From the NCBI GenBank assembly GCA_029532415.1, contig JAQOTA010000014.1, positions 496,001 to 560,000 on the forward strand: a stretch of DNA of 64,000 nucleotides, read 5' to 3'. The notes under the pieces are model-generated. The model was not told where the DNA came from, did no database searches, and worked only from the letters and a program-made list of their open reading frames with translations. Of this stretch, positions 43,961 to 55,156 are shown piece after piece. Origin of the DNA: Marasmius tenuissimus (Eukaryota > Basidiomycota > Agaricomycetes > Agaricales > Marasmiaceae). The first letter of the stretch is position 1; each line of letters opens with the position of its first letter. Position numbers and translations under genes: made by a program.

Positions 43961-46514
43961 AGTCCCCACAATCAAGTTCCCAACAGAAAACCCACCACCA
44001 TGCACAATCATTGTTGATAGGTTGTGTGCACTGAACCCGAAAAGATGAGGGATGAGTGGCGACCTAGATGTCATCAGTATTGTTTTAAGGACAGGCTGAA
44101 GGTCAACCTACCTCAGCGAAGTCACTGCCTTCAGGACACCTTCCAACACCTACCGTGAGTCAATGGGATGTTCCGCTCCGCTATATTCGAGAAACTATCA
44201 CTCACCAATTGAAACCCGGCATTGCTCTCACCCACCGGTTCAACCGTCGTCAGAGTAAAAATTCCTTCAAACCCGGGGACCTCCGCAATTTGTGTTGTCT
44301 TCTTAACCTTGACTACCTGAGGTTTCAGCACTGTTGATGGTCTGCCCCCACTCTCAGGCCTGACGGTAAGAGAAATCACTTGAGATGAAGTATGGCGTCA
44401 AATAACGAGGTCGCCGTCGATGATGCGTCGAAAAGTTTTCCCATTCTAGAAGAAATGATTAGTGATAACCCCATGGTATACGAGCTATACTACGCACCAT
44501 TACAACCTGGTCTTCTGCATGGGAGTGATAAAAATTCGTAATTGCAACTCTGGCCGCAGTCTAAAAAACAGCATTGGATCCTAGTATAACCGTCCCACGG
44601 GCGTTGGCGAGTAGAGTCGAAATGCTCATCGAACGGGGTGAAGAGGTGGGAGGGTGGGGGAAGAAAGAGAAGAGCGGCTGTTGTGACCAATTGCTGTGTT
44701 ACCTCATGCTTGATTCAGATTGCCGCCATATCTCCCACCACCGACACAATCACCTGGCGCAGAGTCCCTATCACGAGTCTGAGACCTTTCATATGACCAC
44801 AATAGAAATCACGGGAAATGCATTTCCAGTTGGCGAGACTGACAAGCAGGATTTCCACCTGATACTTGTGTGAACATGCAATGCGACAATAACCACTGGT
44901 AGTCGTGTCAAGTTGTTCAAGGTGTTCACGATCAAAATGAAATAGATCGACATAGGGATAAAACAGTCAGAATGGTCGACTCGGAGGGTATCAACTCATG
45001 CATTGCGGCTTTTCGAAAGCTTCGAACTCGCACGTTCGAAGTTGCAGTCAGGTTCCAGCTCTTACCTCCGAGTCACCAGGTGCCATTCGTTGAGATCCGA
45101 GATTGATTGTGAGCAAAGGCTTGACGGTTGTTTCAAACAGGAGAATGACGAGTTGACCTTCAACAATCCTAGTCCTGTCGCGACCACGATAGGTTACAAA
45201 ACAATATATTGTCCAAGCACCAGTGGGTGATCGAGCTGTGTTCTCTACGAATTGAAGCTCGCCGCAGCCACCCTAATGTTATGGTGAGTGTTCTATTATT
45301 CTACAGACCGCCTTGACGTTTATATGTGATCTCTATGGACATCCTCATCTCCCTTCAAGTTGAGATTCGGGTTCTTGGAACCGCTGTACTCGTCGTGTGC
45401 ACCTGGAACTCAATGTGTTTTCCATCGTTCTCGATCGGTTTGGTTTTGAACTCACCCTCATTTCTAGACGGCCGTCATCGCCCAAACCGCTCTACCTCCA
45501 CAAGGCTCGCTTGGTCCTCAACGACTCGTGCACGCTCTCTCTGGGATCCCTCTCCACTGTTACTTCTTCTGCGGCTCAAGTTACCGTTGATTGGGGTGGC
45601 AACACGGTTGTGCTCCAAGTGATTCGACCTGTTTCTTTGTTTCTTTGAGATCAGTCTCTGAGAACATGCCATTTTGCCTCGAGTTTGGACTCGCAGATCG
45701 GCACAGGATTGGTAGATATTTCGCGAAGCACCTCGAGGTCACAGGAACGGGTCGGTCGCATTAGAGGTAACGGTTTGAGAACTTGATATTGAGTAGAGTA
45801 GAAGAGCGAGTTGGTGAATGTGGAGTGTGAGGGGATATGGAAGAATTGGTGTAGAGACTCATAAAGAGCTGGACGAGGGTGAAGGAAAGAATATTGGTTG
45901 GCCAATGTGCTTGCTTGGGTGAGGGAACAAGAGGCCGAACAAGATACGTTTCACGAGCGGTCCAGGGTGTGCAAAGACAGAGGTCGTTGTGCATACCAGA
46001 GGGGATCCCGTTTCGTGCAGTGAGGAGTAATCTGGCTATCCTACGGAAGACTTGTGAGTCCGACCTGAGCATACCTGCGAGCGATGTGATGTCAATCTAT
46101 GTGGAGCATCCATAACCGATACACGTCTGGAACAATATGAGTTTAGCCTCGACTGTGAAGTTACTATGATATAATATCGGACGTACCGATGGCAAGTACG
46201 GGACCCAGTTCAAGCAGCCAGCTGAAGACTGCGAGGAGATGGGATTGGGGACGTCGCCGTCAGACACTGCTGGCTTCGGGAAACAATGGAACAATGACAA
46301 TCGTGTAGGCTAGCTAATTCGACGTAAATGGTCCAAACGTGTGTACCGCATGTGACATGCCATGATTTGTATTAACTTTAGGGTAGGTTACCTGAGTTAC
46401 AGTTGTAGCATAGTAAGCCAAATTTATCACTTACGGACCTCTGCAGGTCTACCTCTTACCTCTGTCGGGAATTGACTGGGGCCCTTGGAGCTTCTCTCGA
46501 TATTGTTGAAGCCC
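43960..46514. other. Intergenic stretch, no gene supported
   Basis: Short frames on both strands (for example 44131-44379 on the minus strand and 45397-45648 on the plus strand) lack recognisable motifs or clear splice signals. 45326-46115 has some coding-like composition but conflicting frames. Confidence 0.3.
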
Positions 46515-48471
46515 ATGCCCGAAGTGAAAAACTGCTACAAAGGGCCTGGCACCCAGAATAACTATAACGCCAACCACCAGAGTGTCAACTACGGATGAGA
46601 CCAGACTGTGAACTTCAATGCCTCGAGCCCTAATCGTGAGCTATTATCACTTCTTCTTACTACAAACAATCCTCAGTCAATTCTTCAATAGCACACAAAA
46701 CCCTTTGGGAAGCAGTTGCGGGTGTGGGAGCTTCACACACCGCAGAGCAGCAGTATGAACGAGGGAAATGTCTCGAAGGGACTCAGGTGGAACTCCGCAG
46801 GATTATCCATGAGTGGGGGAAGGCTAGAAGGCAAGAGAGCCCTCTTTTCTTGCTCACTGGAGCAGCAGGCGTTGGGAAAACTGCCATTGCCATGACCATC
46901 GCCGAAGCTTACAAACAGGAAGGCCTCCTGGCCTCGTCTTTCTTCTTCTTTCGGTCTGAAGCAAAGCGAAACAACCCCCAAGCACTTGTGCTTACCATTG
47001 CACATGGTCTAATCTCAACGATGCCATTCCTACGACCCTTCATAGAACAGAGGATCTCAGCAGATCCAAAGGTTTTAGAAGCAACATTGGAAGTCCAGTT
47101 CCGAGATCTCATCCTCAACCCGATTATGTTTTTGACACAGAATCGGCGAAAAAGCGCGCGTGCTTTCCTCCTACAGGCACTATGCTTAATCCTTTCAAGT
47201 GTCGTACTAATCCTTTCGAGTGTCGTACTAATGGACATAATTTGGGGATTATTGGCCATCCTTTATCCCATCATGCCAGCGCCGGCTCGAGTGCCAGATA
47301 TCATTATCATTGACGGGCTCGATGAGTGCAGTGATGAGCACGCACAGTTACGCATTCTCAGAATCTTCCGAGATGCTGTTCAACGAGCACCACACTTCCC
47401 ATTGCGCTTCCTAATCTGCAGTCGTCCAGAGGCTTGGATTACGCAGGCGTTCGGCACCGAACAGTTCTGTCGACTTTCAAGGGTTATCCTAGTGGATGAA
47501 GCACTTGAAGACATCATTGAGTACTGTCACCACCACTTCCAGAAGATTGTCAGCGATCCCAAGTACAGACATATCGGATTTCCGGTCCCTTGGCCGTCAC
47601 AGAAGGATTTTGGAACTCTAGTTGAAAGGTCTTGCAGCCAATTTGTCTACATGGCCACCGTCGTCAGATTCATAACACTCGACGGAGATCATCCGGTGGA
47701 TAACCTGCGTCTCATCCTTGACAGCTCCCCAAATAATCAGCCAGAAGAATCGCCGTATCCCAAGCTTGACGCACTATATCACGATATATTGATTGCTACT
47801 TCCAGCCCAGGAAAAGTTTATGCCATTCTTGCTGCCATTCTTGTTCTTCCGGACTATCTCGGCCCAACTCCCACGCGCATTGAGTTGTTGCTAGGACTCT
47901 CCTTGGGGCAAGTGCTTTTGGCACTTCGAGGAATGCATTCTGTACTGCAAATTCTGGACGGTCCTGCTGATGTGATTCACGTACGCCACACATCCTGTAG
48001 GGAATATCTGGTTAACCAGGAACGATCGAAGAGCTTCTATGTTGACGTTGAACATACCCAGAAACATTTCGTCGCACAACAATGGCTCCAGAACCTGACG
48101 ACCAGCAAGATACGAGCCTACAGGTATGAATATACTTCCGGGCTCTGTTGCAATATGGGAGCTTCTTCTCATGTCGCTATCTCATATATAGCCTCGAGCA
48201 GCTCTACAGCAAGGAGACCATTTCGTTCTTTACGGAATGGATGCCCTTCTGCACCTCGATGCCCAAACCAACTCGGAGACTATTGGAACTTCTGCTGAAT
48301 GTGGACCTTGCCTCCGTCTTTCTATGTTGCAAATACTGCAGAGACATGGATGTTGGTCGTGCTCGTTACAGCTGGCGCGAGACCTTCCAGGGATGCTACT
48401 CATGGGTACAGAGATCATCAGGAAAAAGGGTCCTGGGGCTGGGGCTGCCTGGGCTGCCTGGGTTAGCCTAG
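46515..48471 (+). pseudogene. NACHT-domain NTPase (NLR-like), nonsense allele with transposon-derived tail
   Basis: Exon 1 is 46515-46635, intron 46636-46691 (GTGAGC to ATAG). Exon 2 is 46692-48123, intron 48124-48191 (GTATGA to TATAG). Exon 3 is 48192-48471. Phases agree at both junctions. Exon 1 carries an Asn/Gln-rich segment (TQNNYNANHQSVNYG), then a TGA at 46596-46598. Exon 2 has ASHTAEQQYERGKCLEGTQ, Walker A GAAGVGKTA, Walker B IIIIDGLDEC, the sensor-like LRFLICSRPE, and a C-terminal region with VRHTSCREYLVN. This is the mushroom NACHT architecture linked to non-self recognition. The last 19 codons (from 48414) lie inside a TIR element, so the native C-terminus is lost. A downstream start after the TGA is possible (M at 46724). 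Confidence 0.75.
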
Positions 48472-50032
48472 AGACGCGAAGATGCCAGGTTAGCCGGGTT
48501 GTCCCAGGAAATAGGTTCCCACATCCCCAAGCCTAAGTTGTCCCGGGACTAACCTGAGCCAACCTTGCGCATCTTTTCAGAGTCCGCAATTAACCTTGGT
48601 TAGCCTTAGTTAGCATAGGTTAGTGTAGGCTCTTATAGGTCCTTTCAGTGCAAGCTATAAATCACGAGCACATTTTGGTAGTGAGATGCATGGAGATCAA
48701 GGTGTTGAAAGAGATGAAAAATAGAGTGTATTTCATGTTTATCTAGTATCTACTACATGTGAAGAGGTACTACAATAATACATATCGGGACATGGGGGCT
48801 ACGTGATGTTGTCAGAGAATACATAATAATAGTGGCCCCGCACCGTCCCCAACCCCACCCACCACCACTCATCACAGTCTGTACAACCTCACGTTCATAA
48901 AACAGTTAGTCCCTGTAAATGGCGATAAGTTATAATTGAACTATGAGCAGACGAGAGGTATCTCACCGAGATTGTGTGCGGCTTACCAGCCAGTCATCAC
49001 GACTCACTGGCAAAAAACCTCCCCTAAGCTTGCAAGACAATTCGCGGAGTTGCAGATACCTCCTGTAGGTCCTGAAAAAGGATGGAAGTGAGAATGAAAA
49101 GAAAAAAAACATAATATCAGCTGGTGTTCGGGCGTACACACGTAGGCAGACTAACCCAGTACTTTGTAGCATATGGTACGCGTAAATTGACGGGTCTGGT
49201 CCAGCTAAGCATCTAGAAGAAGTCCAATGATGAGCGGAGGACCGGAAAGAATGGATAAAATATACAAATCACGTACCTATAGTCCGGACTTCACCGGGAC
49301 ACCATAGAAAAAGAGTTGATGATGAAAAATCATTGGGATGAGAAGCGGAGGAATGAAGAGAGAGGAAGACTTCACGAACAATCTGTGCAAATCGCTGTTT
49401 GTTGATAGAAAATGTGGCTTCGGAGTTTGCCGATTGCAACTGCTCAGTTGATGGATGTAACTTCCCACACTATCTGACGCGGACGGGTCAATATGTACGC
49501 CGGCTCTGTAGCCATAGCTCCCACCAACCACGTCGTCAACGCTCGATTTTCAATCAAGCGAGAGCTCTCAAATAGATGAAGGCATAGAGAAACATGGACA
49601 GCACCATGACAATCACTCATTAATTGTTTGTTCTTTTTTACAATAGTTGTAATTGTATAATTAGATGACAGGATGTAAGACATCATTTAGACCTACTAGA
49701 AGTGAATGAAGCGAGCATAACTTGGTCCATCCAATGTACTCTAACATATGGTCTCCTGAGTTTACTGATATCAGAGTCCTGAGGATCCATAGGGTTGATC
49801 TGTATGTATGCTTTGAAGTTCAGAATACCTTTAAAGTGTCCTCACCTGTCCTAGGAATGGCTTGAGACTACCAACTTCTCAAGTTGTTCCAGGTTCATCC
49901 GGGTGAACCTGGGCACTTGCGCTGACTTAGAGCAACCTGGTGCAACCTGGAATCCCCAGAGTCACCGGGGAATTCGGTCCGGTGGTCACCTTTCCAGGTT
50001 GCCCCAGCGCCGGACCCCATTTTCCTGATGAT
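48414..50032. mobile_element. Non-autonomous TIR element (1.62 kb) inserted in the NACHT gene
   Basis: The left end begins ATCATCAGGAAAA and the right end is its inverse (TTTTCCTGATGAT). About 39 bp are inverted-repeat with about five mismatches. Subterminal CCAGGTT/CCTGGG repeats occur at both ends (48435-48520 and 49850-50010). No transposase ORF. No convincing TSD was found, so the family is unassigned. Confidence 0.65.
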
Positions 50033-50904
50033 GTGTGAGTGATTGTTTTCCATGTTCTACAACCAGCTTACCTTCCGGAATCCCGATGGTTTTACTCTAA
50101 TTCAAGTGTTTGCTCGATGACACAGCGGGGGGGCATCAAGTCGGTCATAATAGCGACATCAGCGAAGAACGGGAGCGCATTGACCTTGCGAAGAGCCTTT
50201 TGGTCAGGTTTGCGGGGTGTCCAAAGTCTTTCCATCTCGAATGCTCTGCGGGCGTGGGCGTTGTATATACCGACGATGTCCTCCGTACTGTCATCCTCAC
50301 CACGCAGTACCAATGGAGCTCATACCTGACCAAGCCAGCGAGTATTCAACCCAATCAACCGTCACCGTTTCGTCTCACAGACTGCTCCTGCGTTTATGTG
50401 GGGGGTAGGCAATCGGACGATCCGAAGCATGTTGCTTATCAAGAAGCCTGCAAAAAACTTCTCAAGGCCAGCGTCTCGGAATTCCAGGAACTTTCAGATC
50501 ATCCTATCATCTTCACCGGGTCCGCTCAGATCAATAAGCGTTTAAATGACATCTTTCGTAATGTGGTAAATTCGTTGCTCCTCCAACACTGTCATCTCGA
50601 CACAGAGCTGTTGTCGCTCTGTCGCGTCTTTTTAAACTCTGCGAATGGGTGTTCAAAGTTGAGGAGGGCGGTCGCCAACGACATGGCTATAGCGCTACAC
50701 GATACGGAACTACTCGAGTGGATTGAGGTACGAAGTTTCTGGTTTCACCTTTGAGATGTTCACGACGGACTGATTGCCACTCCCCCGTGTATAGACCCTA
50801 CCGGTAGACTTTGGCGAGTTAGAAGAAGCTAAAGCACTGAGGGTACAAGTCCTGGCTTTCCCATGGAACCGGTGGAGCAAAAGCGATTGAAACTAGCTGG
50901 ATAC
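50033..50904. other. Region with an unassigned ORF
   Basis: Plus-strand 50110-50754 is open for 214 codons (contains DDPKHVAYQEACKKLLKASV and CHLDTELLSLCRVFLNSANG) and ends shortly after a possible GTACGA donor. Minus-strand frames at 50313-50092 also look coding (ARRAFEMERLWTPRKPDQ). I cannot decide between them, and no family is recognised. It may be the displaced 3' part of the NACHT gene. Confidence 0.3.
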
Positions 50905-53454
50905 CACTGGGTGAAGTCAACAGTAATGTAGATGTATTATGTTAAAATTTATGCTAACATTATTTGTTTGAGATTTATGAAAAGTCAGATCAAATATGTT
51001 GAAAAGATCAAAGTTTTATGCTGAACCAGAACCAAGATAATCCTTAACACAATGTAACAATAAGTTGTCTGTATTATGCTAAAAAGATTGAAGATTTATC
51101 TTGTGCATTATATTGAAGCAGGGCAATATTGAGTTTAGTATAAAATCAGCTTACTTCTCTTCTAAATTATGTTAAAAATATGTTGATTGGGTGTTCTGTA
51201 TAATGAAAGCATAGTACTTGGTATAAATCAAACACATTATGCTAAATATATATGCTCAGTGATTCTGTGTAGATTACAATAATGCATTGGTATTATGCTG
51301 AAAGATAATGTATAATCCAGGTGTGAGCTGAATATGTGAGGTGATGCAGTGAGCACCTCATTCAACATAATGAAAAATGGTATTATGTTGAAGTTATAAA
51401 AAGCAAGATGCAGAAGAGTAACTACTCCACAGCCACCTTCCATTCAAAATCGGGGCAAAATCCTTGAGGCTCCTTAGGCCCTCTACCTTAAGTTTTCACC
51501 CTCAAGTATGCTGCTCAAGTAGGAGATCTCAAAATCAGATTCAACTTGAGTATCAAATTGAGTATTACCTTGACAAATATCTGAAGGAATGACTTGAGGA
51601 AATCTTGAGAATGACTTGAGCAGAAAACTTGAGATTCACTCTGTACTGATGTAGGTAGGAAACTTGAGCAAAAATTGAGTAGGGAATAGATAGCCTTGAG
51701 GGAAGAAGTCAGACTTGAGTGTACATAAAGTATGGACTTGAGCAAAGAGGAAAATGGACTTGAGTGAAGGAAAATGTGGACTTGAGCAAATGATGAAGAG
51801 ACTCATAAGTATGAACATGAGTAAAGGAAAGTACAAACTTGAGTGATGAATTGCCACAAAGTGGGTGCATTATCTTTGTTATCCTCAGAGTCCCTTCAAC
51901 CCAGAGCTTTGTATACACCTGAAGATGGAGTGCTTAGGGTTCATGAGGACAGAAGTCATTTGTTGCTGTGAGTCTTTTTTTTTGTCTCAATTCTTGTTTG
52001 TTTCTGAAACTTGGACAGGTGGGACGGAACATGATGAATGGTTTGAGTTGAATGAACACCTATTGATATAGCAGCGGCTCTAACGCAATGTATAATTTTG
52101 AAGCACTGTAATGTATAAACCAGCCCTCTCCTCCACTCTGTGTCTCACTGAAATGTAGCGTAGAAAGGAAAAAATAAACAACAACACAGGATATGCACTC
52201 ACCCCCAAGTCACCTACTGGTACATGTTCCCTCTCTGTCTGTCTGGTTCAGCTACTTACAACCTCTCCACAGTTAACGAATATGTCATCCTGGCCAGAAA
52301 CCGGCCCAACCCAAGGTTAGCACTTGACTTCATAGGCCCTGCATGTTGTACAGTGCTCACATTGAACAATGGCAGCCCTCACTATGCAGTGTACTCACCA
52401 CTCCTACGTATTCACACAATATATACAATATATTTTGTTCTACCCTTTCATGTGTTTGCCTGACCTGACTTGAGACAAACCTTGAAGCATTGTTGAGCGC
52501 GGCTTGAGTGAAGTTGAGTCAGCTTGTTTACTCCCTCAAGGTCGACGTTAAGGTACCCTTGAGCACAGTTTGAGTTGCCTCATCTACTCCCTCAACATTG
52601 ACCTTGAGCCACCTCATTCACTCCCTTAAGTTTGACTCACTCACTCCCTCAAGTTTGACTCACTCACTCCCTCAAGTTCAACTCAACTGTGTTGCTCAAG
52701 GTTCTCTCAAGTACAGCTGTCAGCGCGTTGTAATAAGGTAAGTACGAGGTAAGGAGAAAACTCAAGTATTTTGCCCGGTTTTTGAGGAAACCTGGCCTAG
52801 ATTTTCAGAGTAAGCCCAGCACAATGTAAATATACATTAGACAAGCATTATGTTGTATAATGCTGTAGTACTGAACATACTTGGGCCAGCTGGAAGCACA
52901 TTACTGGGTCTGTAGCTGGATATGATTCTGCGCACAGAGCCTACATATGTCTGCATCTACATCTACATCCACATGCATATGCTAGGCATATAACCAATAT
53001 ATAGCCTGCATATGCCCTATATATGCCCTGCATATGCCTCACAATATGCCTCACATATGCCCTATATATGCCCTGTGTATGCCCCACATATGCCCTGTGT
53101 ATGCCCCACATAGACCCTACATATGCCCCACATATGCCCCGCATATGCTAGATAGGTCTCAAAAATCATAATAAGCTCTCTCTCAAGTGCATATGCTGGG
53201 CATATGGTTCACATATGGCTCACATATGGCCCACATATGCTGTGTATGTCTTGACTTGTGAGACTTACAACTGGCTATCTAAAGCCTCTGGATTCTGCGT
53301 ATCCCCCACATATTCCCTGTATATGCACCACATATGCCTCACATATGCCCCCTTGTATGCCCCACATATACTAGATAAGCCTTTGAGGCCTGTATATGCC
53401 TTCCTGAGTATGTTTAGATCTACATCTACTTGCATATGCTAAGCATATAGTCCA
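50905..53454 (+). repeat. Element 2, left arm (2,550 bp)
   Basis: From the tip inward: zone 1 (about 50935-51440) has about ten TTATGCTGAA-type motifs; zone 2 (about 51490-52740) has dozens of CTTGAG/CTCAAG; zone 3 (about 52930 on) is CATATG-rich. It mirrors 55157-57706 (coordinates sum to 108611). Confidence 0.92.
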
Positions 53455-53830
53455 CTTATGACCCACATATGACCTGTATATGGCCTGTATATGGCCTGTG
53501 TATGCTGTTGAAGCCTCTGAACTCTGCATATGACCCACAATTGGCCCACATATGCTAGATAGGCCTTGGAAATCACAATCATCTCTCCCAATCCTTTGAG
53601 ACCTGTATATGTCCTCCTGCATATGTTTGAATCTACATTGACTTGCATATGCTTGGCATATGGCCTGTGTATGGCCTGTGTATGATCTGCATATGCTGCA
53701 TAAATATTAATTCTTGAGATTCACAATCTGAAGCCTCTAGGCTACACATATGTCCTGCATATGCCACATATGTCTTGAATATCACAAACCAGCTCTCTCA
53801 AGCTTTCAAGGCTTGTATATACCCTAATGT
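52930..53830. repeat. CATATG-rich satellite-like block, left side
   Basis: Units of roughly 10-20 bp, such as CATATGCCCTATATATGCC and CACATATGCCCCACATATGC, recur with variable spacing. The palindromic CATATG core makes the block look similar on both strands. The mirror block is at 55105-55681. Translations are repetitive and I do not call them genes. Confidence 0.85.
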
Positions 53831-53965
53831 CTGGGCTATACACACAATGTATGTGGGGCATAAACAGGACACATGTTGAGCATATGGAAAACACACAGGG
53901 CACATACAGGCTCTGGAGGCTTGAGAGAGCTGATTGCCATGACTTTCAAGACCTATCTAGCATAT

Positions 53966-55103
53966 GTGGGGCAACCATATGGATAGCAGGACGTCAGAAC
54001 TATCCAAGCTACAGAAAGGACATCAACCTGGCTATGGACGGCTGGGTAACTCAATGAATATAGGCATCTAGTAGCACTTCGGAGGCAAGTACTTTGCTTC
54101 AGACAAAGGGAGTATACGCTTCGGAGGCAGGCAGAACAAGATGACCTATGACAATTGAGGAGTCTAGAACCAGAGAATCAATGCTGCAGAGGCAGATAGG
54201 CAGAACGGAACCATCAATAGGAGAGCCCGGGAAGAAAAGAATGTTAGAGAATGTTCAAGGCTGATGATACTTCCGAAGCAAATTGTTGGTCTTGACTTTG
54301 GGGTTCAAAAGTGTATATTAAACACAAAACTCTCCAAGTATATTCCAAAGTAGGTAGTTTATGCCTCTGAGGCATGGTTTATTCAATATTTGTATGATTC
54401 GGTAGAATTAGAGCATCCTAGAGTATATAAGCAGTGGGGTTTTCATCAAGGATCCCCAAGCAATCTGTATGATTATTATTCAGAGGAGACAAAGCTATTT
54501 GACTTGTTGGGTAGTTGACTCGGGAGCGCTTCTGGAGAGACATTGGAACAGAATAAAACATTGTTTGCCCAAACCTAGAAAATCCATTGAACACTTGCTT
54601 GACCTTGACTTTGCATTGTTTGTCTGTGACGCCAACTTGACTAGCTGAGCTATTGTTGAACTTCTGAAGCTAATTGGGCTGAGATTATTGCTCGCTGTTG
54701 ACAGTTGGTCTTTGGTTATTGACAGACTTGATTGGAGTCTTATTGCCTTTGTTTGATTGATTGTCTTGTTTCCCCTCACTGTTCGAGTGGTTCTGAAGCT
54801 AGTTGAAGCCTAAGGACACACTTCCAAAGCACCAAACAAACTCTACATTTCCCAAAACAACCCATAAATCTCTCTTCCGAACCCCACTTTTGACCTCCGA
54901 ACTGGTTTCAGAGGCAAAGCTACCTTAGTTGGATAGTTTCTTGAGTCAGATTTCCTTCAGCCTACTATTGCAGTCTGGCTAAGAGCAGAACCTACAATCA
55001 ACGCCGATCCCCGATTCCCGCACCCTTCAGCTACACTCTTGAGTGTTGGGAGGATTTGACCTACGAGTTAGATTTTATTATACACCACAAGTGGCGCTTT
55101 ACA
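53966..55103 (-). mobile_element. Truncated copy of the element 1 end inside the element 2 loop
   Basis: It corresponds to 28490-29632 (the outer 1.14 kb of the element 1 right arm) at roughly 90-95% identity, with mostly transition differences. The outer end is intact to the terminus GCTTTACA (55096-55103). The inner end is cut at GTGGGGC (53966-53972), a string present in both partner sequences. Confidence 0.88.
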
Positions 55104-55156
55104 CTGCATATGCAGACCGTATGCGGGCTATATACAGGTCATGTGTGGGCCATACA

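Noticed and set aside
52941..53144. Repetitive peptide-like ORFs in the CATATG block (also 55467-55670)
   Set aside because: They are by-products of the satellite and open in several frames.
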